Assembly: GCA_964369465.1 (NCBI GenBank)
Contig: CAYJEX010000003.1
Location: forward strand, 1 to 64,000
Length of the DNA: 64,000 nucleotides
Source: CAYJHC01 sp964369465
GTDB lineage: Bacteria > Bacillota > Clostridia > Peptostreptococcales > Anaerovoracaceae
Direction: 5' to 3'
Part shown: one piece after another, positions 49,019 to 57,690 of the stretch
How positions within the stretch are numbered: position 1 is the stretch's first letter
Layout of the letters: every line of letters begins with the position of its first letter
Program-made: the position numbers and the translations under genes
Notes under the pieces: model-generated
What the model was told of the DNA's origin: nothing
Database searches by the model: none
What the model saw: only the letters and a program-made list of their open reading frames with translations

Positions 49019-52000
49019 TTAGTCATTATAAATCTTATAAATATTTTTTCCTGTTCGTTTTGCTAGATACAATGCATTATCAGCCTTATGATTAAGAGTT
49101 TGATATGTATCGCCATCCCTAGGGTAAATAGCCACTCCAGCACTTATAGATGTTTCTACAAAATAATCTTCTGATGATTTAATGTTGTTTATGTTTTTTT
49201 GTATTCTATCTAATACACTTTTTATATTTTCCATATCATGTACATCATTAAAGAATAGTATAAATTCATCTCCACCTATTCGTCCAATAATATCTCCTGC
49301 TCTTAGACAGCTTTTTATAATGCTAACTACTTCTTGTAAATATACATCGCCCGCATTATGTCCATACTTATCATTGACTGCTTTAAAATTATCCACATCT
49401 ACAATCACTAATGCATGAACTTTATCATTTTGATTTGATGAATTAATTATTTCTGATATCTTTTCTATAGCTGTTACCCGTGTATATGTTCGAGTTAGCG
49501 CATCCGTTTCTACTGCAGCTTGCAAACTATTTGTAAGAAAATAGCTCGTTTCTAAAGAATTAATTAATGATTTTTGGTTTTTTCTTAAGGTTTTTACAGA
49601 TAAAATGAAATATACACTTACAATTATTAACATACTCCCTACAAAAATATACATTATGTTATTTATATCGCTTGCCATCTCAGAAACAATTTCATTTTGT
49701 ATTATATTTACTATACACCAATTTGTATTTGGGATAGGAGTCATAACAGCAGATCTATCTTCATTATTTATCGTATATTTTAATAAAACTGCTTCTCCCT
49801 CTTTCATGTCATTTTTTATTGATTCAATTGTATGCCCATTTGAAATGTCAAGAGAACCTATGAAAACATACATATCATCTCCTTTAAATAAATTATCACC
49901 ATCTCCACTCACAACAATAGGCGTACCATCTATTTCACATATATGATAAAACGCTTCTCCTCCAAAACTTTTCAAATCTAATACTTTTCTAAATTCTTCC
50001 AACAAATAAGCACCATAAACTTCTCCTATCTTTTCACCATCTCTTTCAATAGAAGTTCTAATTAATAAATACTCTTCTTTTGTATCATCATTTATAACTG
50101 GAGATAATATATCTATCGTACTTCCCTGTTCACTCGTCGTGCTATGATTGATTGTAACATTTTTAATAGAAATTGGCATAAGATTTCCATTTGTGTCTAG
50201 TAATGTCTCTTCATCAAATGAAATGAATATTTCATCAAACGAAGAGTTGTTTTTTAAATAACTAAGATTTTCAATAATGTCATTATTGTTAACTGCACCG
50301 TTTGTAGCTGCCACAGATAATGTTGCTATCATATTTTCAGAAGCTTCCATATTTGAAGCTATTTCATTTGCTGTTTCAACTCCTATTTCAATCAAAAAAT
50401 TGTCTGATAATTCTTCTACTTTAGATTTTGTAAATGTTGTAAATGTAAGAATTACAACTATCATTACTATAGCAACAATAGGAGCCATAATTAATATTCT
50501 TTTCATTTGTTTTTTTGCTATTTCATCTTGAACGAAAAGTTTTGTTCCAGCTTCTTCTTCTTTTTCATTTGCTTTTTTTTCTTCATTTTGAAGTGAAACA
50601 ATTTCTAATTCTTCAAATGGCATAGGGGTAGAAAAGAAATAGCCTTGTGAGTATCTAATCCCCATTGAAAGAATTTGTTTTTGCATACTTGCTGTTTCAA
50701 CAGACTCTGCAATGAGGTCTACATGCATTTTCTTACCTAAGTATTTTATGCTTTCAAGTATTTTAGAATATCTTGTATCTGTATCTAAAAGCGATGTAAT
50801 AGAGCCATCAACTTTAATCAAATCCACATCCAAACTTCCAATTTCAACAAAGTTAGAATAACCGGAACCAAAATCATCTATTGCTATTTTTGCCCCATAA
50901 GACTTCACCATTTTTATAAAGGATTCAACCTCTTTTTGAAAAGAATACTGTTCTGTTTCTACTATCTCAAATATAAATCTCTCTGGAGATTCAACATTGC
51001 TCAGTTTCTCTTTAATCATAGTATTGAATTTTTTAGAATGAATATCAATTGCAGAAACATTCATAGTTATTGATTCTTGCCTATCTTTAAATATGTCTAA
51101 AACTAACGAAATCATTTGATAGCTCAACTCAACATATATATTATATTTTTTTGAAATTTCCATAAATTGAGAAGGTATTAGAATCTTGCCATCAGCAGTT
51201 TGCAGTCTCATCAATGCCTCGTAGCAAAAAAAGTTTCCTTTTTTATTATCATATATTCCTTGAAAATACGGTATGATCGTATTGCATTTTAAAATCTCAT
51301 TAAGCTCCGCCACCATTCTAAATTCATTTTGAAGAGTGTCTGTATTTGCTGTGGAGTTATCGGAAATAAGGTATTTACCAGGATTATTTTTGTTTTTATC
51401 CGCAATTTCATATAGTTCATGGACTTGCGTTTCAGATATTGTAACAACAAACGTGTTTTTATATTCTTTTTCAGAGTTTTCAATTTTAATATTTCGACAT
51501 TCTGTAAATAGTTTTTGAGTCAATTCAATGAAATCTGCTTCTTTAATATTCTTATTTGCTGTAAAGAAGAAATTCGTATCATCAAAACTATATAGTTTTA
51601 TTTTTGAAGATGAATAGTTTTTTTCTAAAAATAATTTCACATTATTTATTGTTTCTTTTGCAGTATCGAAGGCGATAGTATATTTTTCTTCTTCAGAAAT
51701 GCTATTTTGATATACAAAACATATTTTTTTACATTTTTCAACAGCTTGAGTTTTTAGAAAATCTGTCATATTTTCTATTCCATAAATATTATCCGAAAGC
51801 ATTTGCTGTTGTGTTTTATATTCTTGTTTTACTAAGTTTTCAAATATTTCACATGATTTTTCATCAGTTATTTCTAATTGGCTTTTAATGAACGAAATAT
51901 TATTGTTTTGTATCGTTGAAATCGAATCAAAAGCAGCCAGATTCAATTCTAGATAATTTTCTTGTTGTGCAAAGGAAAAAACAGAACATGATCCGTGTAA

Positions 52001-53113
52001 ATAATAATTTTTTCCGCTTCGATTACCTATTTCCCCTAATAAAAATGCTCCTGAAATTCCTGTTTCTTTAAAAGCAGTCATTTCCCATTCAGACAAATTC
52101 TCTAAATACATTTTTCTAAAAGCACATGAGTAACATCCTAAATATTCAGCTGATGTTATTTGTAATTCTCCACATATTTCTTGCCATTCCTGAACACTTT
52201 TTAAAGGACTTAAATATCCAAGTCTAAATTTTTGCCCTTCTCGAAGAGAAGACATGTATAATTCAAAAGTGTTTTTTTCCTCATTATAACTAATAAATCT
52301 GCTTGCTCCATCTCGCCCCTCTAAAATAAAAGGAAATCTTATTAAAATATCATTATTAATTGACTCGGTATTCATCCCTTCGTTTTTCGAAATACTATCT
52401 ATATTTAATATTTTTTTCATCCATGTAACAGAGTTTTCATTTTCTATTTCTGTAATGAAATTTCCTCCTATTTCATAATCTCCTGCTACCTTAGTTATTT
52501 TATAAGGAGGTGTTAGTGGATCATTTCCAATTACCGTATTTGTATATGCCAAAACATATTCGTCCTTTATAATTGTAAGACTTACTCCATTGTCTAATAT
52601 TTTTTCATCATCAAAAATAAAATCAATTATTTCGCCGGTTTTACTTATATGTCCTACTTTACCACCTACAAAAGATATGCTTACCAGTTGGTCAGACAAC
52701 TCTTTCATAATTTGGCTTGAATCTGTTTTGAGTCCACCAAAAAAAAGAAATGCAAAGCTCTTATTTTTATCCTTTATTAATTCCATGACCTTATTTGCAA
52801 CTTCGATATTTTCAAGATCTTCTGTTGAAAAGAAAAAGTTTTCGATAAAGGTATTATCGAATTGTGTTATTGAAATCAAAGTGCCTTCTTCATATATTTC
52901 TGCTTCATAAATAAGTCCCGAAACTGGAACTCCAACTATTTTCGAGAAGGGTAAAATTCCTTTTATTTCCTTAGCAATTCTAAAAGCTTCTTCCTTATCC
53001 GTTCCTGAATAGTGAATTCTAACTAAAGAACCTTCACCTTTTCCAAATCCAATCTTCTCAATTTGTTGCCTAGTTTCTTCAGTAGAATTAAAAAGAATAT
53101 TTGTGAATTTCAT
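49019..53113 (-). CDS. FIST-EAL-Cache-GGDEF bifunctional cyclic-di-GMP sensor
   Basis: A 1364-residue protein. The N-terminal FIST N and FIST C sensor domains (about 1-390) carry GVPVSGLIYE, FVGGKVGHIS and LGCYSCAFRKMYL-type motifs. A region like a decayed GGDEF (about 400-590) precedes an EAL domain with EALMR at 632 and all catalytic residues (MNVSA, EIVET, DDFGSGYS, IKVDG, AESVET, SQGYFF). Then a membrane helix (about 871-891), an extracytoplasmic double-Cache domain (about 900-1150), a second helix (about 1153-1173) and a C-terminal GGDEF with an intact motif at 1280-1284. So degrading and making halves lie on either side of a Cache sensor. ATG 53113 has AGAAAGGTG upstream. The two enzymatic ends may respond to different signals. 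Confidence 0.9.
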   Translation of the reverse strand: MKFTNILFNSTEETRQQIEKIGFGKGEGSLVRIHYSGTDKEEAFRIAKEIKGILPFSKIVGVPVSGLIYEAEIYEEGTLISITQFDNTFIENFFFSTEDLENIEVANKVMELIKDKNKSFAFLFFGGLKTDSSQIMKELSDQLVSISFVGGKVGHISKTGEIIDFIFDDEKILDNGVSLTIIKDEYVLAYTNTVIGNDPLTPPYKITKVAGDYEIGGNFITEIENENSVTWMKKILNIDSISKNEGMNTESINNDILIRFPFILEGRDGASRFISYNEEKNTFELYMSSLREGQKFRLGYLSPLKSVQEWQEICGELQITSAEYLGCYSCAFRKMYLENLSEWEMTAFKETGISGAFLLGEIGNRSGKNYYLHGSCSVFSFAQQENYLELNLAAFDSISTIQNNNISFIKSQLEITDEKSCEIFENLVKQEYKTQQQMLSDNIYGIENMTDFLKTQAVEKCKKICFVYQNSISEEEKYTIAFDTAKETINNVKLFLEKNYSSSKIKLYSFDDTNFFFTANKNIKEADFIELTQKLFTECRNIKIENSEKEYKNTFVVTISETQVHELYEIADKNKNNPGKYLISDNSTANTDTLQNEFRMVAELNEILKCNTIIPYFQGIYDNKKGNFFCYEALMRLQTADGKILIPSQFMEISKKYNIYVELSYQMISLVLDIFKDRQESITMNVSAIDIHSKKFNTMIKEKLSNVESPERFIFEIVETEQYSFQKEVESFIKMVKSYGAKIAIDDFGSGYSNFVEIGSLDVDLIKVDGSITSLLDTDTRYSKILESIKYLGKKMHVDLIAESVETASMQKQILSMGIRYSQGYFFSTPMPFEELEIVSLQNEEKKANEKEEEAGTKLFVQDEIAKKQMKRILIMAPIVAIVMIVVILTFTTFTKSKVEELSDNFLIEIGVETANEIASNMEASENMIATLSVAATNGAVNNNDIIENLSYLKNNSSFDEIFISFDEETLLDTNGNLMPISIKNVTINHSTTSEQGSTIDILSPVINDDTKEEYLLIRTSIERDGEKIGEVYGAYLLEEFRKVLDLKSFGGEAFYHICEIDGTPIVVSGDGDNLFKGDDMYVFIGSLDISNGHTIESIKNDMKEGEAVLLKYTINNEDRSAVMTPIPNTNWCIVNIIQNEIVSEMASDINNIMYIFVGSMLIIVSVYFILSVKTLRKNQKSLINSLETSYFLTNSLQAAVETDALTRTYTRVTAIEKISEIINSSNQNDKVHALVIVDVDNFKAVNDKYGHNAGDVYLQEVVSIIKSCLRAGDIIGRIGGDEFILFFNDVHDMENIKSVLDRIQKNINNIKSSEDYFVETSISAGVAIYPRDGDTYQTLNHKADNALYLAKRTGKNIYKIYND

Positions 53114-53164
53114 TTTCAGACACACCTTTCTATAACTAAACAGAAAACAATTTTTCTATTTAGT

Positions 53165-53193
53165 ATTTTAACATTTTTCCCTTCATTTAACAA
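53165..53193 (-). promoter_or_regulatory. Promoter of the FIST-EAL-Cache-GGDEF gene
   Basis: On the minus strand -35 TTGTTA (53188-53193) and -10 TAAAAT (53165-53170) with a 17-base spacer, 52 bases before the start codon. Confidence 0.5.
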
Positions 53194-53295
53194 GCAAATA
53201 GATATTTTAAACATATCAATATGTTGTAATATTTCGAATAGATATATGATTCGTTATAAGTATACAGTATTTCTATTTTATGTATAAAATAATGG

Positions 53296-53324
53296 TTGAA
53301 AATTGATAAAATTTTCTCTATAAT
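53296..53324 (+). promoter_or_regulatory. Promoter of the aldehyde dehydrogenase-aminotransferase operon
   Basis: -35 TTGAAA (53296-53301) and a perfect -10 TATAAT (53319-53324) 17 bases apart. Transcription would begin near 53331, leaving a leader of about 207 bases. Confidence 0.7.
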
Positions 53325-53349
53325 GTGGATAGATAGATAAGTTAGATAT

Positions 53350-53503
53350 TATCCATAAATTTGCTTTAAAATCGTGCAATTAAATATGCGTTTTCAAAGT
53401 AAAATATCTGCTAAAAATTTTAAATAAATTGAACAAAAGACAATTTGTATGTTCAGTTAACCTGGCACTGTAATTTATGGATATAAATAATTTAATATTA
53501 AAT
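53350..53503 (+). ncRNA. Structured 5' leader (candidate cis-acting RNA)
   Basis: TATCCATAAATT (53350-53361) pairs perfectly with AATTTATGGATA (53472-53483), a 12-bp closing stem enclosing 110 bases. Inside are TGAACA and TGTTCA arms (53439-53458) forming a smaller hairpin. A 14-base palindrome, ATTTAATATTAAAT (53490-53503), lies before the ribosome-binding site. This layout, a closing stem plus internal hairpin in a long leader, resembles a riboswitch or protein-binding leader. No known riboswitch consensus is recognised, and pairing could be by chance in AT-rich DNA. Confidence 0.4.
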
Positions 53504-53537
53504 CAATTTAATTTAATTCTTAAAAGGAGGACAAAAA

Positions 53538-54953
53538 ATGTCAGATGCAAAAACTTATGTTGCTAGTTTAATTGAAAAAGCTAGAGTAGCTCAAGCAATA
53601 GCAGAAAAATTCACTCAAGAAGATGTTGATAGAATTACAGGTGCTGTTGCATATGCTTTAACAAAGCCAGAGGTAGCTCTAAAATTTGGTGAGATGCTTG
53701 TTGAGGAATCAGGAATGGGAATTCCTGCGCATAAACAAGCAAAAATGTTCAGTAAAGTAAAAGGTTCTTATGCTCAAATGAGAGATGAAAAATCAGTTGG
53801 TCTAGTAGATTTTGATGAAAAGACTGGAGTTGAGAAGTATGCTCGTCCTATGGGAGTTATTGGAGCTATCATTCCTGTAACTAATGGAGAAGCAACACCA
53901 GTTGTAAAATCTTTAATGGCACTTAAAACTAGAAATGCTGTAATTTTAGCTCCACACCCTAGAGCTAAAAACACTAATTTAGCAGTAACAGAAGCAATAA
54001 GAGAAGTATTAGTTAAAGTTGGTGCCCCTGCTGATCTAGTTCAATCTGTTGATCCTTCTATGGTTTCTATCGAAACATCAGGTGAAATATTCAAACAAGT
54101 TGACTTTATCCTTGCTACAGGTGGAACTCCAATGGTAAGACAAGCTTACTCTTCAGGTAACCCTGCTATCGGTGTAGGTACTGGTAATGTTGTAAGTATC
54201 GTTGATGGAACAACTAATTTAGATGATGTAGCTGATATGCTTGTAAGATCTAAAACATTTGACAACGCAACTTCTTGCTCGACAGAAAACAATATCATAG
54301 TTTTAGAAGAATGCTATGATGAATTCGTAGCAGCAATGGCGAAAAAAGGCGCTGTATTATTCAAAGAAGGTTCAGAAGAAAAAGCAAAACTTCTTAAAAC
54401 ATTATGGCCAGAATCACCTGCAAATCATAACTTAAACATTCAAATCGTTGCACAACCTGCTGCTAAAATAGCTGGATTGGCTGGAATTGATGTACCAGAA
54501 GGAACTGTTATGCTTATGGCTGAAGAAAATGAAGGATTTGGAAATGACTTCCCATTCTCAGGCGAAAAATTATCTCCAGTTTCTGGACTAAGAAAAGCTA
54601 AAGACTTTGATGATGCTGTAGAGCAAATGATTAAAACTCTTGAATATCAAGGTAAAGGACATAGTTGTGGTATTCATACTACAATGAAAGAAAGAGTTGA
54701 TAGACTAGGCGCTGAAGTTCCAGTTTGTAAAGTTTGCTGGAACCTTCCTCAATCACTATCAAATTCAGGATCTTGGACTTGTGGTTTCCCTATGTCAATG
54801 ACATTAGGTTGCGGAACTTGGGGACATAACAGCATTTCACACAATGCTACTTGGAAAGATTTATTGAACTTTAATTTTGTTGCTAGACCAATTGCAAATT
54901 GGCAACCAACAGATGAAGAATTATTTGCAAGCGTAGATAAATCAAATCTATAA
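53538..54953 (+). CDS. CoA-acylating aldehyde dehydrogenase (sulfoacetaldehyde dehydrogenase-like)
   Basis: A 471-residue NAD(P)-dependent enzyme of the acylating aldehyde dehydrogenase group. The nucleotide-binding domain has PMGVIGAIIPVTNGEATPV and ILATGGTPMVRQAYSSGNP. The catalytic Cys lies in FDNATSCSTENN, and the C-terminal domain has LTLGCGTWGHNSIS, as in AdhE-type enzymes. The active-site pattern is near that of SauS-type enzymes that join sulfoacetaldehyde to CoA, but PduP/EutE-like enzymes for other aldehydes cannot be excluded. AAAGGAGGACAAAA before ATG 53538 is a near-optimal site and the codons are biased towards frequent forms, so it is probably highly expressed. It forms an operon with the aminotransferase 75 bases downstream. 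Confidence 0.85.
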   Translation: MSDAKTYVASLIEKARVAQAIAEKFTQEDVDRITGAVAYALTKPEVALKFGEMLVEESGMGIPAHKQAKMFSKVKGSYAQMRDEKSVGLVDFDEKTGVEKYARPMGVIGAIIPVTNGEATPVVKSLMALKTRNAVILAPHPRAKNTNLAVTEAIREVLVKVGAPADLVQSVDPSMVSIETSGEIFKQVDFILATGGTPMVRQAYSSGNPAIGVGTGNVVSIVDGTTNLDDVADMLVRSKTFDNATSCSTENNIIVLEECYDEFVAAMAKKGAVLFKEGSEEKAKLLKTLWPESPANHNLNIQIVAQPAAKIAGLAGIDVPEGTVMLMAEENEGFGNDFPFSGEKLSPVSGLRKAKDFDDAVEQMIKTLEYQGKGHSCGIHTTMKERVDRLGAEVPVCKVCWNLPQSLSNSGSWTCGFPMSMTLGCGTWGHNSISHNATWKDLLNFNFVARPIANWQPTDEELFASVDKSNL

Positions 54954-54967
54954 TTTATGGTAGTTTT

Positions 54968-54991
54968 GAAAAGGGCAATACTGCCCTTTTC
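54968..54991 (+). terminator. Intercistronic hairpin between the two operon genes
   Basis: GAAAAGGGCA and TGCCCTTTTC pair perfectly over ten bases around ATAC, followed by ATTAAG, not a T run. It may reduce read-through or protect the upstream mRNA end, so the dehydrogenase would be made in excess. Confidence 0.6.
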
Positions 54992-55028
54992 ATTAAGAAA
55001 ATAATATCAAAAAATAAGGAGGCATTAA

Positions 55029-56351
55029 ATGTCAAGTATTAAAGAAAAAAGTTTAAAGTACAATCTTCATTCATGGAGTGCACAAGGTGCTTTAAATCCT
55101 AAAACTATTGTAGACGCAGAAGGTCTATATTTCTATGATGATGCTGGCAACAAATATGCAGATATGTCTGCACAACTTGTTAACTCAAACCTTGGACATA
55201 AAAACCAAGCTATCATCAAAGCGATTAAAGATCAAGCTGATAAAATGGCTTTTATGGGACCTGGATTTGCTGTTGACGTTCGTTCTGAAGCTGCAGAAGC
55301 AATTTCAGTAATGTCAGGAATGGAAGGATCAAAAATATTCTTCACAAATGCTGGTGCAGAAGCTAACGAAAACGCACTAAAAATGGTAAGAGCTTACACT
55401 GGAAGAAATAAAATTTTCTCAGCTTATAAATCATACCACGGTGCATCTGCAGGTGCTGGAATGCTTACAGGCGATCCAAGACATTTTGCAAATGAGCCAG
55501 GCCCTGCTGGATTCATTAAATTTGACTTCCCGTATGAATACAGAGCTCCTAAAGCTTGTAAATTCAATAGCGAAGAAGAAGTTACTGCATTTTATCTAGA
55601 GTTATTAGATAATCAATTCCAATATGAAGGCCCTCAAAATATCGCTGCAATTTGGCTTGAAACAGTTGTTGGTTCAAATGGAATTCTTATTCCTCCTAAA
55701 GGATATATGGAAGGCGTTAGAGCATTATGCGACAAATATGGAATCATGATGGTTTGCGACGAAGTTATGGCTGGATTCTACAGAACTGGTACACCTTTCG
55801 CTTACATGAACTTCAATATACAACCAGATTTAGCTATATTCGCTAAAGGTGCTACTTGTGGATACGTTCCACTAGGTGGTGTTGTAGTTAGCAAAAAAAT
55901 TGCTGATTTCTTTGATAAAAATAAAATGTTCTGTGGCTTAACATATAACGCTCACATTCTTGGTTGTGCAACTGCAATAGGAACAATCAACGAGTACAAA
56001 AGACTTAACATCGAAGAAAATGTTGCAAAACAAGGAAAAGTTCTAGCAGATACATTAGATAGTTTCGTTGATAAATACAAATGTGTTGGTCAAGTAAGAC
56101 ATATCGGACTATTCTCTTGCGTAGAATTAGTTAAAGACAAAGAAACTAGAGAGCCTATCGTTCCTTATGGAAAAGACCCTGAGGGTATGATTCCTAAAAT
56201 TGTTGGAATGTTAGTTCAAAGAGGATTCTGGACTTACATGATGGAAAACTGTTTAACAGTTGCTCCTCCACTAACAATAACTGAAGAAGAATTAAGAGAA
56301 AACTTAGCTATTTTAGACGAAGTTTTAGCAGAAGTTGACAAATTGATTTAA
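55029..56351 (+). CDS. Class III aminotransferase (taurine or omega-amino acid type)
   Basis: A 440-residue PLP enzyme. The N-terminal LHSWSAQGALNPKTIV matches taurine:pyruvate or taurine:2-oxoglutarate transaminases. The middle has NAGAEANENALKMVRAYTGR and SYHGASAGAGMLTGDPRH, VCDEVMAGFYRTG with the Asp that holds the PLP ring, and the PLP Lys in IFAKGATCGYVPLGG. These enzymes take the terminal amino group and leave an aldehyde, which the upstream acylating dehydrogenase can consume. Taurine giving sulfoacetaldehyde is therefore a good hypothesis; beta-alanine or other omega-amino acids are alternatives. No sulfonate transporter, sulfolyase or isethionate enzyme is in the window. AAGGAGG precedes ATG 55029. 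Confidence 0.85.
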   Translation: MSSIKEKSLKYNLHSWSAQGALNPKTIVDAEGLYFYDDAGNKYADMSAQLVNSNLGHKNQAIIKAIKDQADKMAFMGPGFAVDVRSEAAEAISVMSGMEGSKIFFTNAGAEANENALKMVRAYTGRNKIFSAYKSYHGASAGAGMLTGDPRHFANEPGPAGFIKFDFPYEYRAPKACKFNSEEEVTAFYLELLDNQFQYEGPQNIAAIWLETVVGSNGILIPPKGYMEGVRALCDKYGIMMVCDEVMAGFYRTGTPFAYMNFNIQPDLAIFAKGATCGYVPLGGVVVSKKIADFFDKNKMFCGLTYNAHILGCATAIGTINEYKRLNIEENVAKQGKVLADTLDSFVDKYKCVGQVRHIGLFSCVELVKDKETREPIVPYGKDPEGMIPKIVGMLVQRGFWTYMMENCLTVAPPLTITEEELRENLAILDEVLAEVDKLI

Positions 56352-56414
56352 TTCAGTAAAACAAAAAAAGGCTCTATGTCAAATGTTGAAATAGAGAAAA
56401 AAACATTAAAATAA

Positions 56415-56453
56415 AAAAGATAGGTTATATCATAATGTATAACCTATCTTTTA
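56415..56453 (+). terminator. Terminator of the dehydrogenase-aminotransferase operon
   Basis: AAAAGATAGGTTATA and TATAACCTATCTTTT pair perfectly over 15 bases around an eight-base loop, 63 bases after the stop. Confidence 0.9.
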
Positions 56454-56579
56454 TATTTGTACTTGAATTTTTTTTTGCAAATCAATTTCCCGTAATCAAA
56501 TTTAGTTTTCATGTATAACAATTTATTATAATTGTCGAAATGTTAAATATAATACTTTATTTTACATTTTAGGCTACTT

Positions 56580-57491
56580 CTACCCTGCAACTATTTCTTT
56601 TAATAGCTTTGGCAATTCTACCTCCATATTGTCTTCAGAAAATTGACAAGTTCCTACTGCTTTATGGCCTCCACCGCCATATTTAAGCATCAACTTACCC
56701 ACATTTAATTCTGAAGATTTATTTATAACTGAGTATCCAACGGCGCAGCTGCAACCATTTCCTCCTCGCCCACTTACAATCCAAGCCGAAATGTTTTGTT
56801 CAGGATATAGGCTATATATCAAAAATCGATTTCCCGTATATATAGGATCCACTCCACGCAAATCACTAATTATTACATTCCCATCTACTTTGGTATATTT
56901 CTTTACCATTTCAACAAACTTATCATTTTGTTCCCAATATACCTCTATACGTTCTTTTACGTCAGGAAGGTTTAGAATATCTTCAATTTTCATTGTCATA
57001 CAACAATCAATTAGTTTTTCCATTAAAACATAATTTGATATCGTAAATTGTCTCCATCTTCCTAATCCTGTTCTAGGGTCCATAAGAAATCCTAGCAGAA
57101 TCCATCCATCAGGATTTTTAACTTCCTCTATAGTAAGATTCGCAGAGTCAACTTTATCTACCCCTTCCATCATCTTTTCTAGTCCTGGAAACGTTTCTGC
57201 TCCTCCATAGTATTCATAAATAATCCTAGCACAAGAAGGAGCTATTCTACTCTCCCCTTTATACTTCCCTTCTAATTCAATTCTTTCATGTTCACTAGAA
57301 TGATGATCAAACCAAAGTCCGCAACCAGGGACGTAAGGTACATTTGCCAAACAATCATTAGGGCCAACTTCTACTAACCCATCTTGTAAATCTTTTGGGT
57401 GAGCAAAAGTCCAAGTGTCAATAATACCTGCTTTCTTCAGCAATGCTGCACAAGCTAATCCGTCAAAATCAGAGCGTGTAACTAAATTCAT
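56580..57491 (-). CDS. DHH family phosphoesterase
   Basis: A 303-residue protein. The motif RSDFDGLACAALL is the first metal-binding Asp pair, FDHHSSEH is the DHH motif, and KYGGGGHKAVGTCQF is the C-terminal DHHA1-type substrate loop. Relatives split pyrophosphate, polyphosphate, small nucleotides or cyclic-dinucleotide products; a role in degrading pGpG or nano-RNA is possible, and would fit the many cyclic-di-GMP enzymes, but the sequence does not prove it. A site AAAGGGAGGAG precedes ATG 57491. It is transcribed alone, convergent with the aminotransferase operon. Confidence 0.85.
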   Translation of the reverse strand: MNLVTRSDFDGLACAALLKKAGIIDTWTFAHPKDLQDGLVEVGPNDCLANVPYVPGCGLWFDHHSSEHERIELEGKYKGESRIAPSCARIIYEYYGGAETFPGLEKMMEGVDKVDSANLTIEEVKNPDGWILLGFLMDPRTGLGRWRQFTISNYVLMEKLIDCCMTMKIEDILNLPDVKERIEVYWEQNDKFVEMVKKYTKVDGNVIISDLRGVDPIYTGNRFLIYSLYPEQNISAWIVSGRGGNGCSCAVGYSVINKSSELNVGKLMLKYGGGGHKAVGTCQFSEDNMEVELPKLLKEIVAG

Positions 57492-57623
57492 CTTTCTCCT
57501 CCCTTTATATATCGTACATTTATATTTTTAATTACGTAGCACCCCTTAGGGATACTCTATTATCTACTTCAAACATTAATATATTTCAATTATATCATAT
57601 TTCTTATTCTCTATAAACTTTTT

Positions 57624-57651
57624 TTGAATATCATTCAAAATATGTTATAAT
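57624..57651 (+). promoter_or_regulatory. Promoter of typA
   Basis: -35 TTGAAT (57624-57629) and a perfect -10 TATAAT (57646-57651) with a 16-base spacer. Confidence 0.55.
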
Positions 57652-57690
57652 AATGACTTGTGAGAGAAAATAATTTTAATGTGAGGTAGT

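Larger units (their letters stand above)
53114..53537. other. Divergent regulatory region, 424 bases
   Basis: It holds two divergent promoters (53165-53193 on the minus strand, 53296-53324 on the plus strand) and the long leader of the aldehyde dehydrogenase operon, described below. No gene or RNA gene is supported in it. Confidence 0.7.
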
